A stretch of DNA of 10,327 nt from an uncultured Leptospiraceae bacterium (lineage in GTDB: Bacteria; Spirochaetota; Leptospiria; Leptospirales; Leptospiraceae): positions 1 through 10,327 of the forward strand of contig CALDSP010000306.1 of NCBI GenBank assembly GCA_937924465.1, in the 5' to 3' direction. The notes beneath the pieces were generated by a model that was not told the origin of the DNA, searched no databases, and worked only from the letters and a program-made list of their open reading frames with translations. A program made the translations under genes and the position numbers. Of the stretch, positions 1 to 7,430 are shown piece after piece. Positions within the stretch are counted from its first letter, which is position 1, and every line of letters starts with the position of its first letter.

Positions 1-1
1 T

Positions 2-928
2 ATTATAGATATAAAATCTACAGGTAAAGCAACTCTCACCAATTGGAAGAGAGCTATACTCAAAAGTCTTTACGAAAATACTTTAGAAATTCTACAAAAA
101 GGAATTATTTTTAGAGGGTCTGAAATTCAAATTGAAAAAGAATTGATTGATAAAGAAGGTTTAAGTTCAGAATTAGCTAGTTTTGTTGCTCAACGTATGA
201 AAAATTTTAAACCTTCTTCTTATTTAAACTATTTCACAAGTCATAGAATCTTCCATCATTTTCAAATTGTTTATGAACAAAAGAATAAACTGTCTTTCAT
301 TCCAGTTATTGAAATAGAAACAGAACCAGCTTATGTAACTTTGAGTATATTTTTTAAAGATAAAGAAAAATTTCTTGCGGAGCTTGTTGGTGTGATTTCT
401 AGTATGGGATTAAACATAATTGGACTTAAAAATTTTTCTGATTCTCAGAATTTTGCAATTGTTGTTGCTCATATTACAAACCTTTATGGAAGTGGAGATG
501 TATCTAAAGAAAAGTTGGGGAAACTTAAAGAAAATTTGGAATTAGTTTTTACAAAAAAAACAAGTATTGAAAGTTTGCTAAATTCTCCAAGCGAATGGTC
601 TTATTCTCATACTGTTCCCGAAGGAATGGTGGAAGAAAAGATTGAGTTTGACAACCAAACTTCAAATGAATATACAATTTTGGAAATTCGTTTACCTGAT
701 TCTTTTGGATTGCTTTATAAGATCTTTCAAGAACTCTTGAAATTTCCTATCAAAGTAGAATTTACTAAAGTTTCTACAAGTGCCGATTACGCCTATGATT
801 CATTTTATTTAAAAACAAAAGAAGATACAAAAATTTTTGACCAAAAACTTTTAAATTCTATTATAGAAAATTTACGTTACGCAACAAAAAAAGTAGAAAA
901 GGTTTCAAGCTATGAATTCAAATTCTAA
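2..928 (+). CDS. glnD: PII uridylyltransferase / uridylyl-removing enzyme, C-terminal part (5' end outside window)
   Basis: The reading frame is open from the window's left edge, so the gene starts upstream and only 308 C-terminal residues are visible; the TTG at 143 is internal. GlnD uridylylates and de-uridylylates the nitrogen signal protein PII in the cytoplasm, and its C-terminal ACT domains sense glutamine. What is seen: a segment WKRAILKSLYENTLEIL near visible residue 15, typical of the linker helices between nucleotidyltransferase and HD domains; a 'YLNYFTSHRIFHH' stretch like the GlnD pre-ACT helix; a first ACT domain at about visible residues 110-160; and a second at about 217-295 with the family pattern DNQTSNEYTILEI followed by LPDSFGLLYKIF (GlnD consensus D-R-P-G-L-L-Y). 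The catalytic nucleotidyltransferase and HD domains lie outside the window. The 3' end overlaps the next gene by 17 bases, implying co-transcription. Confidence 0.92.
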   Translation: MIDIKSTGKATLTNWKRAILKSLYENTLEILQKGIIFRGSEIQIEKELIDKEGLSSELASFVAQRMKNFKPSSYLNYFTSHRIFHHFQIVYEQKNKLSFIPVIEIETEPAYVTLSIFFKDKEKFLAELVGVISSMGLNIIGLKNFSDSQNFAIVVAHITNLYGSGDVSKEKLGKLKENLELVFTKKTSIESLLNSPSEWSYSHTVPEGMVEEKIEFDNQTSNEYTILEIRLPDSFGLLYKIFQELLKFPIKVEFTKVSTSADYAYDSFYLKTKEDTKIFDQKLLNSIIENLRYATKKVEKVSSYEFKF

Positions 929-2549
929 TTTTCCTTGGTGGAAAGAAGCAGTTATTTATCAAATTTATCCAAGAAGTTTTAAGGATTCTAACGGAGATGG
1001 AATAGGTGATTTGCAAGGTGTGATTGAAAAGCTAGATTACTTAGCTGGAACAGAAAATTCTTTAGGGATTGATGCTATATGGTTTTCTCCAATTTATCCC
1101 TCTCCTATGTTTGATTTTGGATATGATATTTCTGATTATGAAAATATTGATCCTATTTTTGGAGATATGGATACATTTAAAACTCTTTTAAAAGAATGCC
1201 ATGCACGTAACGTAAAATTGATCATGGATTTGGTTGTAAATCATACTTCTCATTTGCATCCTTGGTTTGTAGAATCTAGAAGTTCTCGGGATAACCCTAA
1301 AAGAGATTGGTATATATGGAAAGATGGTAAGAAGGGAAAACTCCCCAATAATTGGGTGGCGGCTTTTGGGGGAAGTGCTTGGGAATGGGATGAAAAAACA
1401 GAATCTTATTACTACCACGCCTTTACAGTAGAGCAGCCTGATTTAAATTGGAGAAATCCTGAAGTAAAAAAAGCTATTTTTAATATGATTCAATTTTGGT
1501 TGGATTTAGGAGTAGATGGGTTTCGTTTAGATGTAGTGAATTATTATTTCAAAGATGCTGAACTTCGAAACAATCCACGTAATTTCTTCAAAGGACTTCG
1601 GGAGTATGAAAGACAATATCACATTTACGATAGAAACCGTCCCGAGACCCATGATGTTTTAAAGGAATTTCGAAAACTTTTAGATTCCTATCCGGGAGAT
1701 AGAATGAGTGTAGGAGAGGTTTATCAAGAACCTCCCGGCACGGCAAAACTTCCTGCAAGTTTCTGTGGTAATAATGATGAACTTCACATGGCATTTAATT
1801 TTACTTTTTTGTATACTAAGTGGAATCCAGAAGCCTTTGCGAAAGTAATTGAGGAACAAGAAAGAGAATTGGGAGATATTATTTGGCCTAATTATACTCT
1901 TTCCAATCATGATCAACCGCGTCATTTTTCAAGATACAAAAAGGGAAAATCTGGCGTTCAACGTGCAAAGATTGCTGCAGCCATGCTTCTTACGTTACGT
2001 GGAACTCCCTTTTTATATTATGGAGAAGAAATTGGAATGGAGTCAGAGTGGATTCCAAAAAAATATATTCAAGACCCACTAGGAAAACGATACTGGCCTC
2101 TTTTTGTAGGTAGAGATAGAGCTAGACAGCCTATGTGTTGGACAAATGAAGAGTATGCTGGATTTTCTAAAGTGGAACCTTGGCTTCCTATTTCAAAAAA
2201 CAAAGAACTTATAAACGTTATGCGACAAGAACAAGAACCTACTAGTTTGCTCTCTTTTTATAAGACATTAATTCATTTAAGAAAAAAAGAAATCGCTTTA
2301 AGAAGAGGAAGTCTAAGGCTTATAATTAAAGATAATCCTTATATTTTAGGATATGAGAGAATTTATGAAAGTGAAAAAATTTTAGTATTACTTAATTTCT
2401 CCGATAGAGAAAGACGCTTTCCTCCAATTCCTAATTTAAGCCTGAAAGGAAAAATTCTTCTTTCTACTCATAGGGCAGAGAATACAAATTATGAGTTGGG
2501 AATGATTCAACTCTATCCGTATGAAGTAAATATTTTAAAATTAGAATAA
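912..2549 (+). CDS. GH13 alpha-glucosidase (oligo-1,6-glucosidase-like)
   Basis: A 545-residue cytoplasmic glycoside hydrolase of family 13 with no signal peptide, of usual length for alpha-glucosidases that release glucose from short alpha-glucans or disaccharides. The N-terminus YQIYPRSFKDSNGDGIGDL (residues 16-34) holds the Asp-rich loop of the oligo-1,6-glucosidase group. Conserved region I is DLVVNH (106-111). The nucleophile is Asp207 in GFRLDVV, the acid/base is Glu269 in SVGEV, and the transition-state stabiliser is Asp334 in SNHD. The NNWVAAFGGSAWEWD and EQPDLNWRNPEV stretches and the GRDRARQPMCW stretch (400-410) favour alpha-glucosidase over alpha-amylase. The C-terminal ~90 residues form the usual beta domain. 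The ATG at 912 lies inside the glnD end, with an AAAGG-like site about ten bases upstream. Exact substrate (maltose, isomaltose, sucrose or trehalose-derived) cannot be read from sequence alone; a trehalose-phosphate hydrolase is the main alternative. Confidence 0.9.
   Translation: MNSNSNFPWWKEAVIYQIYPRSFKDSNGDGIGDLQGVIEKLDYLAGTENSLGIDAIWFSPIYPSPMFDFGYDISDYENIDPIFGDMDTFKTLLKECHARNVKLIMDLVVNHTSHLHPWFVESRSSRDNPKRDWYIWKDGKKGKLPNNWVAAFGGSAWEWDEKTESYYYHAFTVEQPDLNWRNPEVKKAIFNMIQFWLDLGVDGFRLDVVNYYFKDAELRNNPRNFFKGLREYERQYHIYDRNRPETHDVLKEFRKLLDSYPGDRMSVGEVYQEPPGTAKLPASFCGNNDELHMAFNFTFLYTKWNPEAFAKVIEEQERELGDIIWPNYTLSNHDQPRHFSRYKKGKSGVQRAKIAAAMLLTLRGTPFLYYGEEIGMESEWIPKKYIQDPLGKRYWPLFVGRDRARQPMCWTNEEYAGFSKVEPWLPISKNKELINVMRQEQEPTSLLSFYKTLIHLRKKEIALRRGSLRLIIKDNPYILGYERIYESEKILVLLNFSDRERRFPPIPNLSLKGKILLSTHRAENTNYELGMIQLYPYEVNILKLE
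1203..1213 (+). repeat. copy of dispersed 11-base word GCACGTAACGT
   Basis: Identical to 10272-10282, and contains the dyad core ACGTAACGT. It lies within the alpha-glucosidase coding sequence (reading Ala-Arg-Asn-Val). Three further near copies occur at 874-882, 1992-2000 and 8919-8929. Non-coding significance is unproven. Confidence 0.4.
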
Positions 2550-2550
2550 T

Positions 2551-2925
2551 ATGGATGAAGTAGAATTAGTTCGAGAGTTTAGTTTTGATGCGGCTCATTT
2601 GTTACCAAATTTACCAGATGGTCATAAGTGTAAACGACTTCATGGTCATACGTTCCGTTTTCGGATTCATATTAAAGGACAAGTAGATCCAAATACGGGT
2701 TGGGTAATGGATTTTGGAGAAATTAAACAAATTGTAAAACCAATTATTGATAATTATTTAGATCATTACTTTTTAAACGAAGTAGAAGGTTTAGAAAATC
2801 CAACTAGTGAAAATATTGCAATATGGCTTTGGAAAAAATTGAAACCTAAAATTCCATTATTAGTTAAAATAACAGTCTTTGAAACTTGCAATAGTGCTTG
2901 TATTTATACAGGACCTAAAGAATAA
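2551..2925 (+). CDS. queD: 6-carboxy-5,6,7,8-tetrahydropterin synthase (QueD / PTPS family)
   Basis: A 124-residue enzyme of the 6-pyruvoyl-tetrahydropterin synthase fold. QueD converts dihydroneopterin triphosphate to 6-carboxytetrahydropterin, the first dedicated step from GTP towards preQ0 and queuosine in tRNA. Zinc ligands are His16 (in FDAAH), His31 and His33. The motif Cys27-x-x-x-His31-Gly-His33 (CKRLHGH) marks the QueD subgroup and supplies the catalytic cysteine. Asp71-His72 and Glu111 fit the remaining catalytic positions, and PTSEN (84-88) is a family signature. Length is typical. It starts one base after the alpha-glucosidase stop and has no clear Shine-Dalgarno site, so translation is probably coupled to the upstream gene. 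No queC, queE or queF is present in the window. A PTPS-like enzyme with another pterin role is possible, but the CxxxHGH motif argues for QueD. Confidence 0.88.
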   Translation: MDEVELVREFSFDAAHLLPNLPDGHKCKRLHGHTFRFRIHIKGQVDPNTGWVMDFGEIKQIVKPIIDNYLDHYFLNEVEGLENPTSENIAIWLWKKLKPKIPLLVKITVFETCNSACIYTGPKE

Positions 2926-2985
2926 AAAAATTTTATTATAACTCTAATAATCTACTAGAATAATTTTTCTTTTTAGGAAAAATGA

Positions 2986-3013
2986 TTTACTTTTAATTTT
3001 ACTTATTTAATAT
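2986..3013 (+). promoter_or_regulatory. candidate sigma70-type promoter before the M32 peptidase gene
   Basis: In the 110-base gap after queD, TTTACT (2986-2991) and TAATAT (3008-3013) are separated by 16 bases and lie 22 bases before the ATG at 3036. Each hexamer matches consensus at four of six positions. In DNA this AT-rich such matches are common, so this is only a plausible site. Confidence 0.22.
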
Positions 3014-3035
3014 TTACCAAAATTTAGGTGAGAGT

Positions 3036-4538
3036 ATGAAAGAGTTAAAGAGATATAAAAATTATTGGAAAGAGTTAGTCCATTTAGAAAATACTTTGAG
3101 TCTCCTTCATTGGGATTTAGAAGTTATAATTCCAGAGGCAGCACGACAAGAGCGAGCAGAACAAATTGCTTATTTGTCTACTTTATATCACGAGAAATTT
3201 ATATCTCATGAATTTGATGATATTATTGCTAATTTAACTGCTTCTTTAAATAGTTTAGATATATCTGACGAAGAAAGGGTTATCTTAAAAAAAGAATTAG
3301 AAGTCTTAAATTATGACAGGTATAGGGCTAAAAAACTTAGAACAGAATTAGTAGAAGAACTTGCTCGTATAACGAATTTAGCTCATGGAATTTGGGCAAA
3401 TGCAAAGCAAAATCAAAACTTTTCAGAATTTGCTCCTACCTTACAAAAAATTATTTTACTTATTCAAGAAAAAGCTGAACAATATGGTTATAATACAGAA
3501 CGCTATGACGCTTTATTAGAGGACTATGAAATAGGAGCAAAGGCTAGTGAACTAGAAGAACTGTTTAAGCATTTAAAAAATTCTTTAATTCCTCTTTCCA
3601 ATCAATTTCCAACCTATCCAAATCCTTTTCTAAAACCAGTACCAAAAGAGTTGCAATATTATTTGTGTAAAAAAATTTCTACATTACTTGGACTTCCTGA
3701 AAACTCTCATCGTTTGGATACAAGCCTTCATCCTTTTAGTACCAGCATAGGTGCAAACGATAAAAGAATCACAACTCGCTTCGACGAAAAAGAGCCATTG
3801 AGTTCTTTATTTGCAGTTTTGCATGAAACGGGACATGCTCTTTATGAATATGGTCTATCGTTATCTAAAAATTATCCAAGTCCTTTGACTCTTTCTGCTT
3901 CTTATGGAGTTCATGAATCGCAAAGCAGACTTTGGGAAAATCAAATAGGTCGTTCGCGCCCTTTTTGGGAATATATTTATCCAGCACTTCTAAAAGAGTT
4001 AAACATTTACCACTATGATTTGCCTTTTGAGAAGCTTTATAATTATGTAAATTCTGTCTCTAAATCCAAAATACGAGTAGAAGCGGATCAGGTTACTTAC
4101 AATTTGCATATTATTTTACGCTTTGAAATTGAGAGAGAACTTATAAAAGGTACTCTAACTATAAAAGATCTTCCCGAAGTGTGGAATACAAAAATGAAAG
4201 AATATTTTGACTTAGAAATTAAAAATGATTCAGAAGGTGTTTTACAAGATGTACACTGGTCGGGTGGTTCCTTTGGTTATTTTCCAACTTATACGTTAGG
4301 CAACATTTATGCAGCACAACTCTTTCATTTCTTTTTAAAAACTCATCAAACTTTTTGGGATGATGTTCGTTCAAAAGGTGATTTTTCTAGTTTATTTAAA
4401 TGGCTAAATAAAAATATTTATTCACATGGAAGATTTTTTAAACCAAAAGAATTGATCAAACATGTAACAGGTGAAAATCCAAATAGTTCTTATTTAGAAA
4501 AATATTTAAAATCTAAACTTAGAGAAGTTTCCGAATGA
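3036..4538 (+). CDS. M32-family metallocarboxypeptidase (carboxypeptidase Taq type)
   Basis: A 500-residue cytoplasmic zinc carboxypeptidase of family M32, which removes C-terminal residues from peptides. Full family length is present and all family motifs are visible in order: HPF at 232-234; DKRITTRFDE at 242-251; the zinc site HETGH at 263-267, with His263 and His267 as ligands and Glu264 as catalytic base; HESQSRLWEN at 293-302, where Glu294 is the likely third zinc ligand; IRVEADQVTYNLH at 346-358; and GVLQDVHWSGGSFGYFPTY at 401-419. The rest is helical, as in known members. The ATG at 3036 follows an AGGTGAG ribosome-binding site (3026-3032). Its stop overlaps the next start by four bases (ATGA), so the FliG-like protein downstream is very likely translationally coupled. 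No signal peptide is present. Confidence 0.94.
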   Translation: MKELKRYKNYWKELVHLENTLSLLHWDLEVIIPEAARQERAEQIAYLSTLYHEKFISHEFDDIIANLTASLNSLDISDEERVILKKELEVLNYDRYRAKKLRTELVEELARITNLAHGIWANAKQNQNFSEFAPTLQKIILLIQEKAEQYGYNTERYDALLEDYEIGAKASELEELFKHLKNSLIPLSNQFPTYPNPFLKPVPKELQYYLCKKISTLLGLPENSHRLDTSLHPFSTSIGANDKRITTRFDEKEPLSSLFAVLHETGHALYEYGLSLSKNYPSPLTLSASYGVHESQSRLWENQIGRSRPFWEYIYPALLKELNIYHYDLPFEKLYNYVNSVSKSKIRVEADQVTYNLHIILRFEIERELIKGTLTIKDLPEVWNTKMKEYFDLEIKNDSEGVLQDVHWSGGSFGYFPTYTLGNIYAAQLFHFFLKTHQTFWDDVRSKGDFSSLFKWLNKNIYSHGRFFKPKELIKHVTGENPNSSYLEKYLKSKLREVSE

Positions 4539-4852
4539 ATGACTTAGAAAAGTTTGAGGACTTGACTTACTTTGATAACCTTGCTTTATATTATCTATGC
4601 AACGAAACTCCTCCTCAAACTTTAGCCCTTGCTTTTTTGATTGGAAATGAAAAAGTAGTTGGTTCTATGCTTGGAATCTTGTCCCCTAAAAGAAGAGAAT
4701 TTGTTCATCAATTGATGGCAGAGCAAAAAGACACCCCAAAGGAAAAAAAAGAACAAGCCATTTCGGGATTACTTATCATTGCTGAAAATCTCATTCGTCG
4801 TGGACTAATACAAAAACAAGGGCGATTTTATTACGGTCTACAAAAACAATAA
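4535..4852 (+). CDS. small FliG-domain-like protein of unknown function
   Basis: A 105-residue soluble protein with no signal peptide or membrane segment. Residues about 24-75 resemble one FliG helical repeat. ETPPQTLALAFL matches the EHPQT-type motif of the FliG middle domain, and it is followed by a helix (NEKVVGSMLGIL), a short turn SPKRREFVHQLM, and a TPKEKKEQ stretch where FliG often has a Ser/Thr-Pro-Glu helix start. The true flagellar FliG is about 330-350 residues with three such domains, so this is a single-domain relative and not the rotor protein. The C-terminal 30 residues are basic (ENLIRRGLIQKQGRFYYG). Its ATG overlaps the M32 peptidase stop by four bases, with AGAGAAG about seven bases upstream. 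Function is unknown. The resemblance is from motif reading only; a chance helical match is the alternative. Confidence 0.75.
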   Translation: MNDLEKFEDLTYFDNLALYYLCNETPPQTLALAFLIGNEKVVGSMLGILSPKRREFVHQLMAEQKDTPKEKKEQAISGLLIIAENLIRRGLIQKQGRFYYGLQKQ

Positions 4853-4920
4853 TCTTTTCTTAAAGATTCTGCTTTTCATAAGACTCCCTTTTTAAAGTTA
4901 GGATATATATAGAGGGTAAA

Positions 4921-6117
4921 ATGATCCAAAAGATTGAAAACGCTATCCAAGAAATCAAGCGAGGTAGAATTATTATTTTGGTTGATTCAGAAGATAGAGA
5001 AAATGAAGGAGATTTAGTGGTTGCTGCTGAATTTGCAACCCCAGAAACCATAAACTTTATGGCTACACATGGCCGAGGTCTGATTTGTGTTCCCATGACT
5101 TCAGAGAGACTGGCTCAATTGGGACTTCATAGAATGGTAGAAAATGGAGGGGATCATCATGGAACTGCATTTACTGTATCTGTAGATGCAAAAGATGGAG
5201 TGACTACAGGTATTTCCGCTTATGATCGTGCCAAAACAGTTTCGGTTTTGATTGATGATAATGCTACTCCAGAAGATTTGGTAAAACCTGGACATTTGTT
5301 CCCGTTGGAAGCAGTAAAAGGAGGTGTTTTAAGGAGAGCAGGACATACGGAAGCCTCTGTTGATTTAGCCATTTTAGCAGGTTTAAAACCAGCCGCAGTG
5401 ATTTGTGAAATTATGAATGAAGATGGCACAATGGCACGAATGAAGGACTTAGAAAAATTTGCAGAAAAACATAGATTAAATATTTACACTATTGCTGACC
5501 TAATTGCTTACAGAAAACAAAAAGACAAACTTATAAAACTAGAGGCGGAAGCTAGACTTCCTACAGATTATGGAGAGTTTATCATAAAGGCTTATTCTAC
5601 TTTGATTGATGATAAAATTCACATAGCTTTAGTAAAGGGAAATATTTCACCTGAGAAACCTATTCTAGTTCGTGTTCATTCAGAATGTTTAACAGGAGAT
5701 ATTTTTTCAAGCAATCGTTGTGATTGCGGTCCGCAACTACATGCGGCTCTTTCTCAAATTCAAAAAGAGGGTCAAGGAGTTCTTGTGTACATGCGCCAAG
5801 AAGGTAGGGGAATTGGAATTATCAATAAACTCAAAGCTTATTCTCTTCAAGACAAAGGTCTAGATACTGTGGAGGCGAATGAAAAACTAGGTTTTGCCGC
5901 AGATCTAAGAGATTATGGAATAGGAGCACAAATTTTAAGGGACATAGGTGTTACTAAAATGAAGCTCATGACGAACAATCCAAGAAAAATTGTTGGGCTT
6001 GAAGGATACGGTTTGGAAGTTGTGGATAGAGTTCCTCTAATAATGCCACCAGAAAAAGACAATGAAAATTATTTACGAACCAAAAAAGAAAAATTAGGAC
6101 ATTTCTTGCATTTTTAA
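4921..6117 (+). CDS. ribBA: bifunctional 3,4-dihydroxy-2-butanone 4-phosphate synthase / GTP cyclohydrolase II
   Basis: A 398-residue fusion enzyme, standard length, making both precursors of riboflavin: the four-carbon unit from ribulose 5-phosphate and the pyrimidine from GTP. The RibB domain (about 1-205) shows the acidic metal-binding loop DSEDRENEGD (22-31), the THGRGLICVPM segment, FTVSVDAKDGVTTGISAYDR, and RRAGHTEASVDL with His142. The RibA domain (about 206-398) has the zinc cysteines Cys256, Cys267 and Cys269 (spacing as Cys54/65/67 of E. coli RibA), the GTP-phosphate loop MRQEGRGIGIINK, and Tyr307 and Arg330, which align in spacing with E. coli Tyr105 and Arg128. All key residues are intact, so both activities are expected. 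An AGAGGG ribosome-binding site sits four bases before the ATG. The upstream gap is only 68 bases, too short for an FMN riboswitch. No other rib genes are in the window. Confidence 0.96.
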   Translation: MIQKIENAIQEIKRGRIIILVDSEDRENEGDLVVAAEFATPETINFMATHGRGLICVPMTSERLAQLGLHRMVENGGDHHGTAFTVSVDAKDGVTTGISAYDRAKTVSVLIDDNATPEDLVKPGHLFPLEAVKGGVLRRAGHTEASVDLAILAGLKPAAVICEIMNEDGTMARMKDLEKFAEKHRLNIYTIADLIAYRKQKDKLIKLEAEARLPTDYGEFIIKAYSTLIDDKIHIALVKGNISPEKPILVRVHSECLTGDIFSSNRCDCGPQLHAALSQIQKEGQGVLVYMRQEGRGIGIINKLKAYSLQDKGLDTVEANEKLGFAADLRDYGIGAQILRDIGVTKMKLMTNNPRKIVGLEGYGLEVVDRVPLIMPPEKDNENYLRTKKEKLGHFLHF

Positions 6118-6176
6118 TTGATGCAAATTAATTACAAAAAAAATTTACCATAAAAAATAATAAAAAGGAAAAATCT

Positions 6177-6656
6177 ATGAGAAAATGTTTTCTAATTCCA
6201 GTTAGTTTTTTAATTGGGTTTTTAATCAATTGCTCTTCAGAGCAAGTGCAACAACCACCTAAAGACAATCGAGATGAGATTGCCAAGGAATTAAATAAAA
6301 AGCTAGAGAGTATAGAAATTCAGGGTTTTGCGGGTGATCAAACTGTTTTACCAGAAAATTTGTATTCCAATTGGTCTAAAAAGGGACTTCCTGTTTTAAA
6401 AGAAGTTCTTCCTCAAGTTCCTGAAGGCTACACCTTGAAAGTTACAGGACACGCTGATCCTTATGGTGGAGAAGAAAAAGCTAACAGAATAGCAGAAGGT
6501 CGTGCCAAAAATATGCGATCCCGACTTTCAAAAGCTTTAGGAATTGAGGAAAATAAACTTGGTTTAAAAAACTACGGTACGGCTAAATATGAACAAAAAA
6601 AAGAAAAATCTATCTCAAAAAACAGGCGTGTAGAATTTGAAGTTTCTAGAAATTAA
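6177..6656 (+). CDS. OmpA-domain lipoprotein (peptidoglycan-associated)
   Basis: A 159-residue predicted lipoprotein. The N-terminus has two charged residues (Arg2, Lys3), a hydrophobic core, and the lipobox Leu-Ile-Asn-Cys with the modified cysteine at 19. Asn at -1 is tolerated in spirochaete lipoboxes but unusual elsewhere. Residues about 50-157 form an OmpA-like peptidoglycan-binding domain: VTGHADPYGG with Asp94, then NRIAEGRAKNMRSRL with Arg109 fifteen residues on (the pair that grips diaminopimelate in this family), and the terminal SKNRRVEFEV. There is no beta-barrel, so the role is probably to tie an outer or inner membrane anchor to the cell wall, as Pal does. An AAGGA site (6165-6169) lies seven bases before the ATG. 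It is the last gene of the + block, just before a stem-loop. It is shorter than Loa22-type proteins, and assigning it to a named lipoprotein is not justified. Confidence 0.88.
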   Translation: MRKCFLIPVSFLIGFLINCSSEQVQQPPKDNRDEIAKELNKKLESIEIQGFAGDQTVLPENLYSNWSKKGLPVLKEVLPQVPEGYTLKVTGHADPYGGEEKANRIAEGRAKNMRSRLSKALGIEENKLGLKNYGTAKYEQKKEKSISKNRRVEFEVSRN

Positions 6657-6660
6657 GTTT

Positions 6661-6704
6661 AACTTCTCTATAACAAGAATTGTTGTAGAGGAGTTTCATT
6701 TTTC
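6661..6704 (+). terminator. rho-independent terminator between convergent genes
   Basis: A 15-bp stem, AACTTCTCTATAACA (6661-6675) against TGTTGTAGAGGAGTT (6681-6695), encloses a five-base loop AGAAT and is followed by TCATTTTTC. On the + strand all 15 positions pair, two of them as G-U. On the - strand these two become A-C mismatches and the tail is a weaker run, so it should end + transcription better than - transcription. It starts four bases after the lipoprotein stop and ends directly at the stop of the convergent HAD gene. Confidence 0.82.
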
Positions 6705-7430
6705 AATTTCCTTGAGTAAAATTTCCAAGCAATAGTTTAAATTTTGGTGTTCTATATATCCTTCTTTTTCGTGAACAACAGATTCTCTTTTTCCGAATAT
6801 AGACGTTAGGTGAATAGCAGAAATACCTAGTTGCTTTGCACCTTCAACATCATCTACTAGTGAGTCTCCAATCATGATAGCGTCCTGCGGCTGAACTCCA
6901 CATAGTGCAAGTGCTTTACGATAAATGAGGGGAGATGGTTTTTCTACTCCAATCTCTTCTGAAGTTAAAACTCTAAAGGGAATGTCTTCAGGAAAAAACC
7001 AAGAAAGTTTTAATAGTTGAGTGCGAAGGGATTCATTTGATAAGAATAGAATTTCTTTAGACCTAGAATGTTCTCGTAAGAGAGAAAACATTTCTTCATA
7101 TTCTGTTTTATGTCGTTTTAATTGTGATTTAATTTCTTTTTTGAAGAACTTGAAGTAATCTTTTTCTAGTTCAATTAGAAGTTTAGGAGAAAATAGGAAG
7201 AAACCATTTTCTGCCATTTCTTTGAATACTAAAAGACGGTTCCTATTGATAGCAAGATTGGGGAATTGTTCTTTTAATTTTTTCTTGTATGTTTCAAAGA
7301 CAGTTAGAAACGGTTCCTTCCCTAAATATTTTTTTTTCCATTTTTCAGATATTTGTTCCAAAGCATAAAAGTATGCAAGTTGAGATTGAATGAGAGTGTT
7401 GTCTATATCTAAAAGTAGTGCTTTCAGCAT
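6696..7430 (-). CDS. HAD-superfamily hydrolase (phosphatase-like)
   Basis: A 244-residue haloacid-dehalogenase-type enzyme, probably a cytoplasmic phosphatase acting on a small phosphorylated metabolite. All four HAD motifs are intact: motif I DIDNTL with nucleophile Asp8 and acid/base Asp10; motif II FLSNES with Ser131; motif III Lys164 in GVEKPSPLIYRKAL; and motif IV IGDSLVDD with Asp189 and Asp193. A helical cap lies between motifs I and II (about 15-115), placing it in subfamily I. Layout and the 'GVEKPSP.IY' segment resemble YjjG-type nucleotidases and related phosphatases, but substrate cannot be read from sequence. Its ATG shares one base with the stop of the upstream gene (TAATG), so it is translationally coupled to the exported protein before it. 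No strong ribosome-binding site is visible. Confidence 0.88.
   Translation of the reverse strand: MLKALLLDIDNTLIQSQLAYFYALEQISEKWKKKYLGKEPFLTVFETYKKKLKEQFPNLAINRNRLLVFKEMAENGFFLFSPKLLIELEKDYFKFFKKEIKSQLKRHKTEYEEMFSLLREHSRSKEILFLSNESLRTQLLKLSWFFPEDIPFRVLTSEEIGVEKPSPLIYRKALALCGVQPQDAIMIGDSLVDDVEGAKQLGISAIHLTSIFGKRESVVHEKEGYIEHQNLNYCLEILLKEIEK

Noticed and set aside
143..145. TTG at 143 as the start of the first gene.
   Set aside because: The frame is open to the window edge and the sequence before it (WKRAILKSLYENTLEIL) already matches GlnD.
1188..1925. Several antisense open frames of 68-81 codons inside the alpha-glucosidase gene.
   Set aside because: They are shadows of a gene with intact catalytic motifs, have no recognisable domains, and overlap each other.
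2921..2937. Inverted repeat AATAAAA-AAA-TTTTATT just after queD as a terminator.
   Set aside because: The stem is A/T only with no G-C pair, so it would be unstable. Such palindromes are frequent in this composition.
2963..2983. Inverted repeat ATTTTTC-N7-GAAAAAT in the gap before the M32 gene.
   Set aside because: Seven pairs with a single G-C are too weak for a terminator, and there is no second copy to support an operator.
4875..4904. Possible promoter TTCATA-N18-TAGGAT before ribBA.
   Set aside because: Both hexamers match consensus at only four positions, and the -10 would end 16 bases before the ATG, leaving little room for a leader with the ribosome-binding site.
4853..4920. FMN riboswitch upstream of ribBA.
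   Set aside because: The gap is 68 bases, much shorter than an FMN aptamer plus expression platform, and no conserved aptamer segments are visible.
4860..5429. Three - strand open frames of 64-78 codons opposite the start of ribBA.
   Set aside because: They are antisense to fully conserved RibB catalytic sequence and have no protein-like features.
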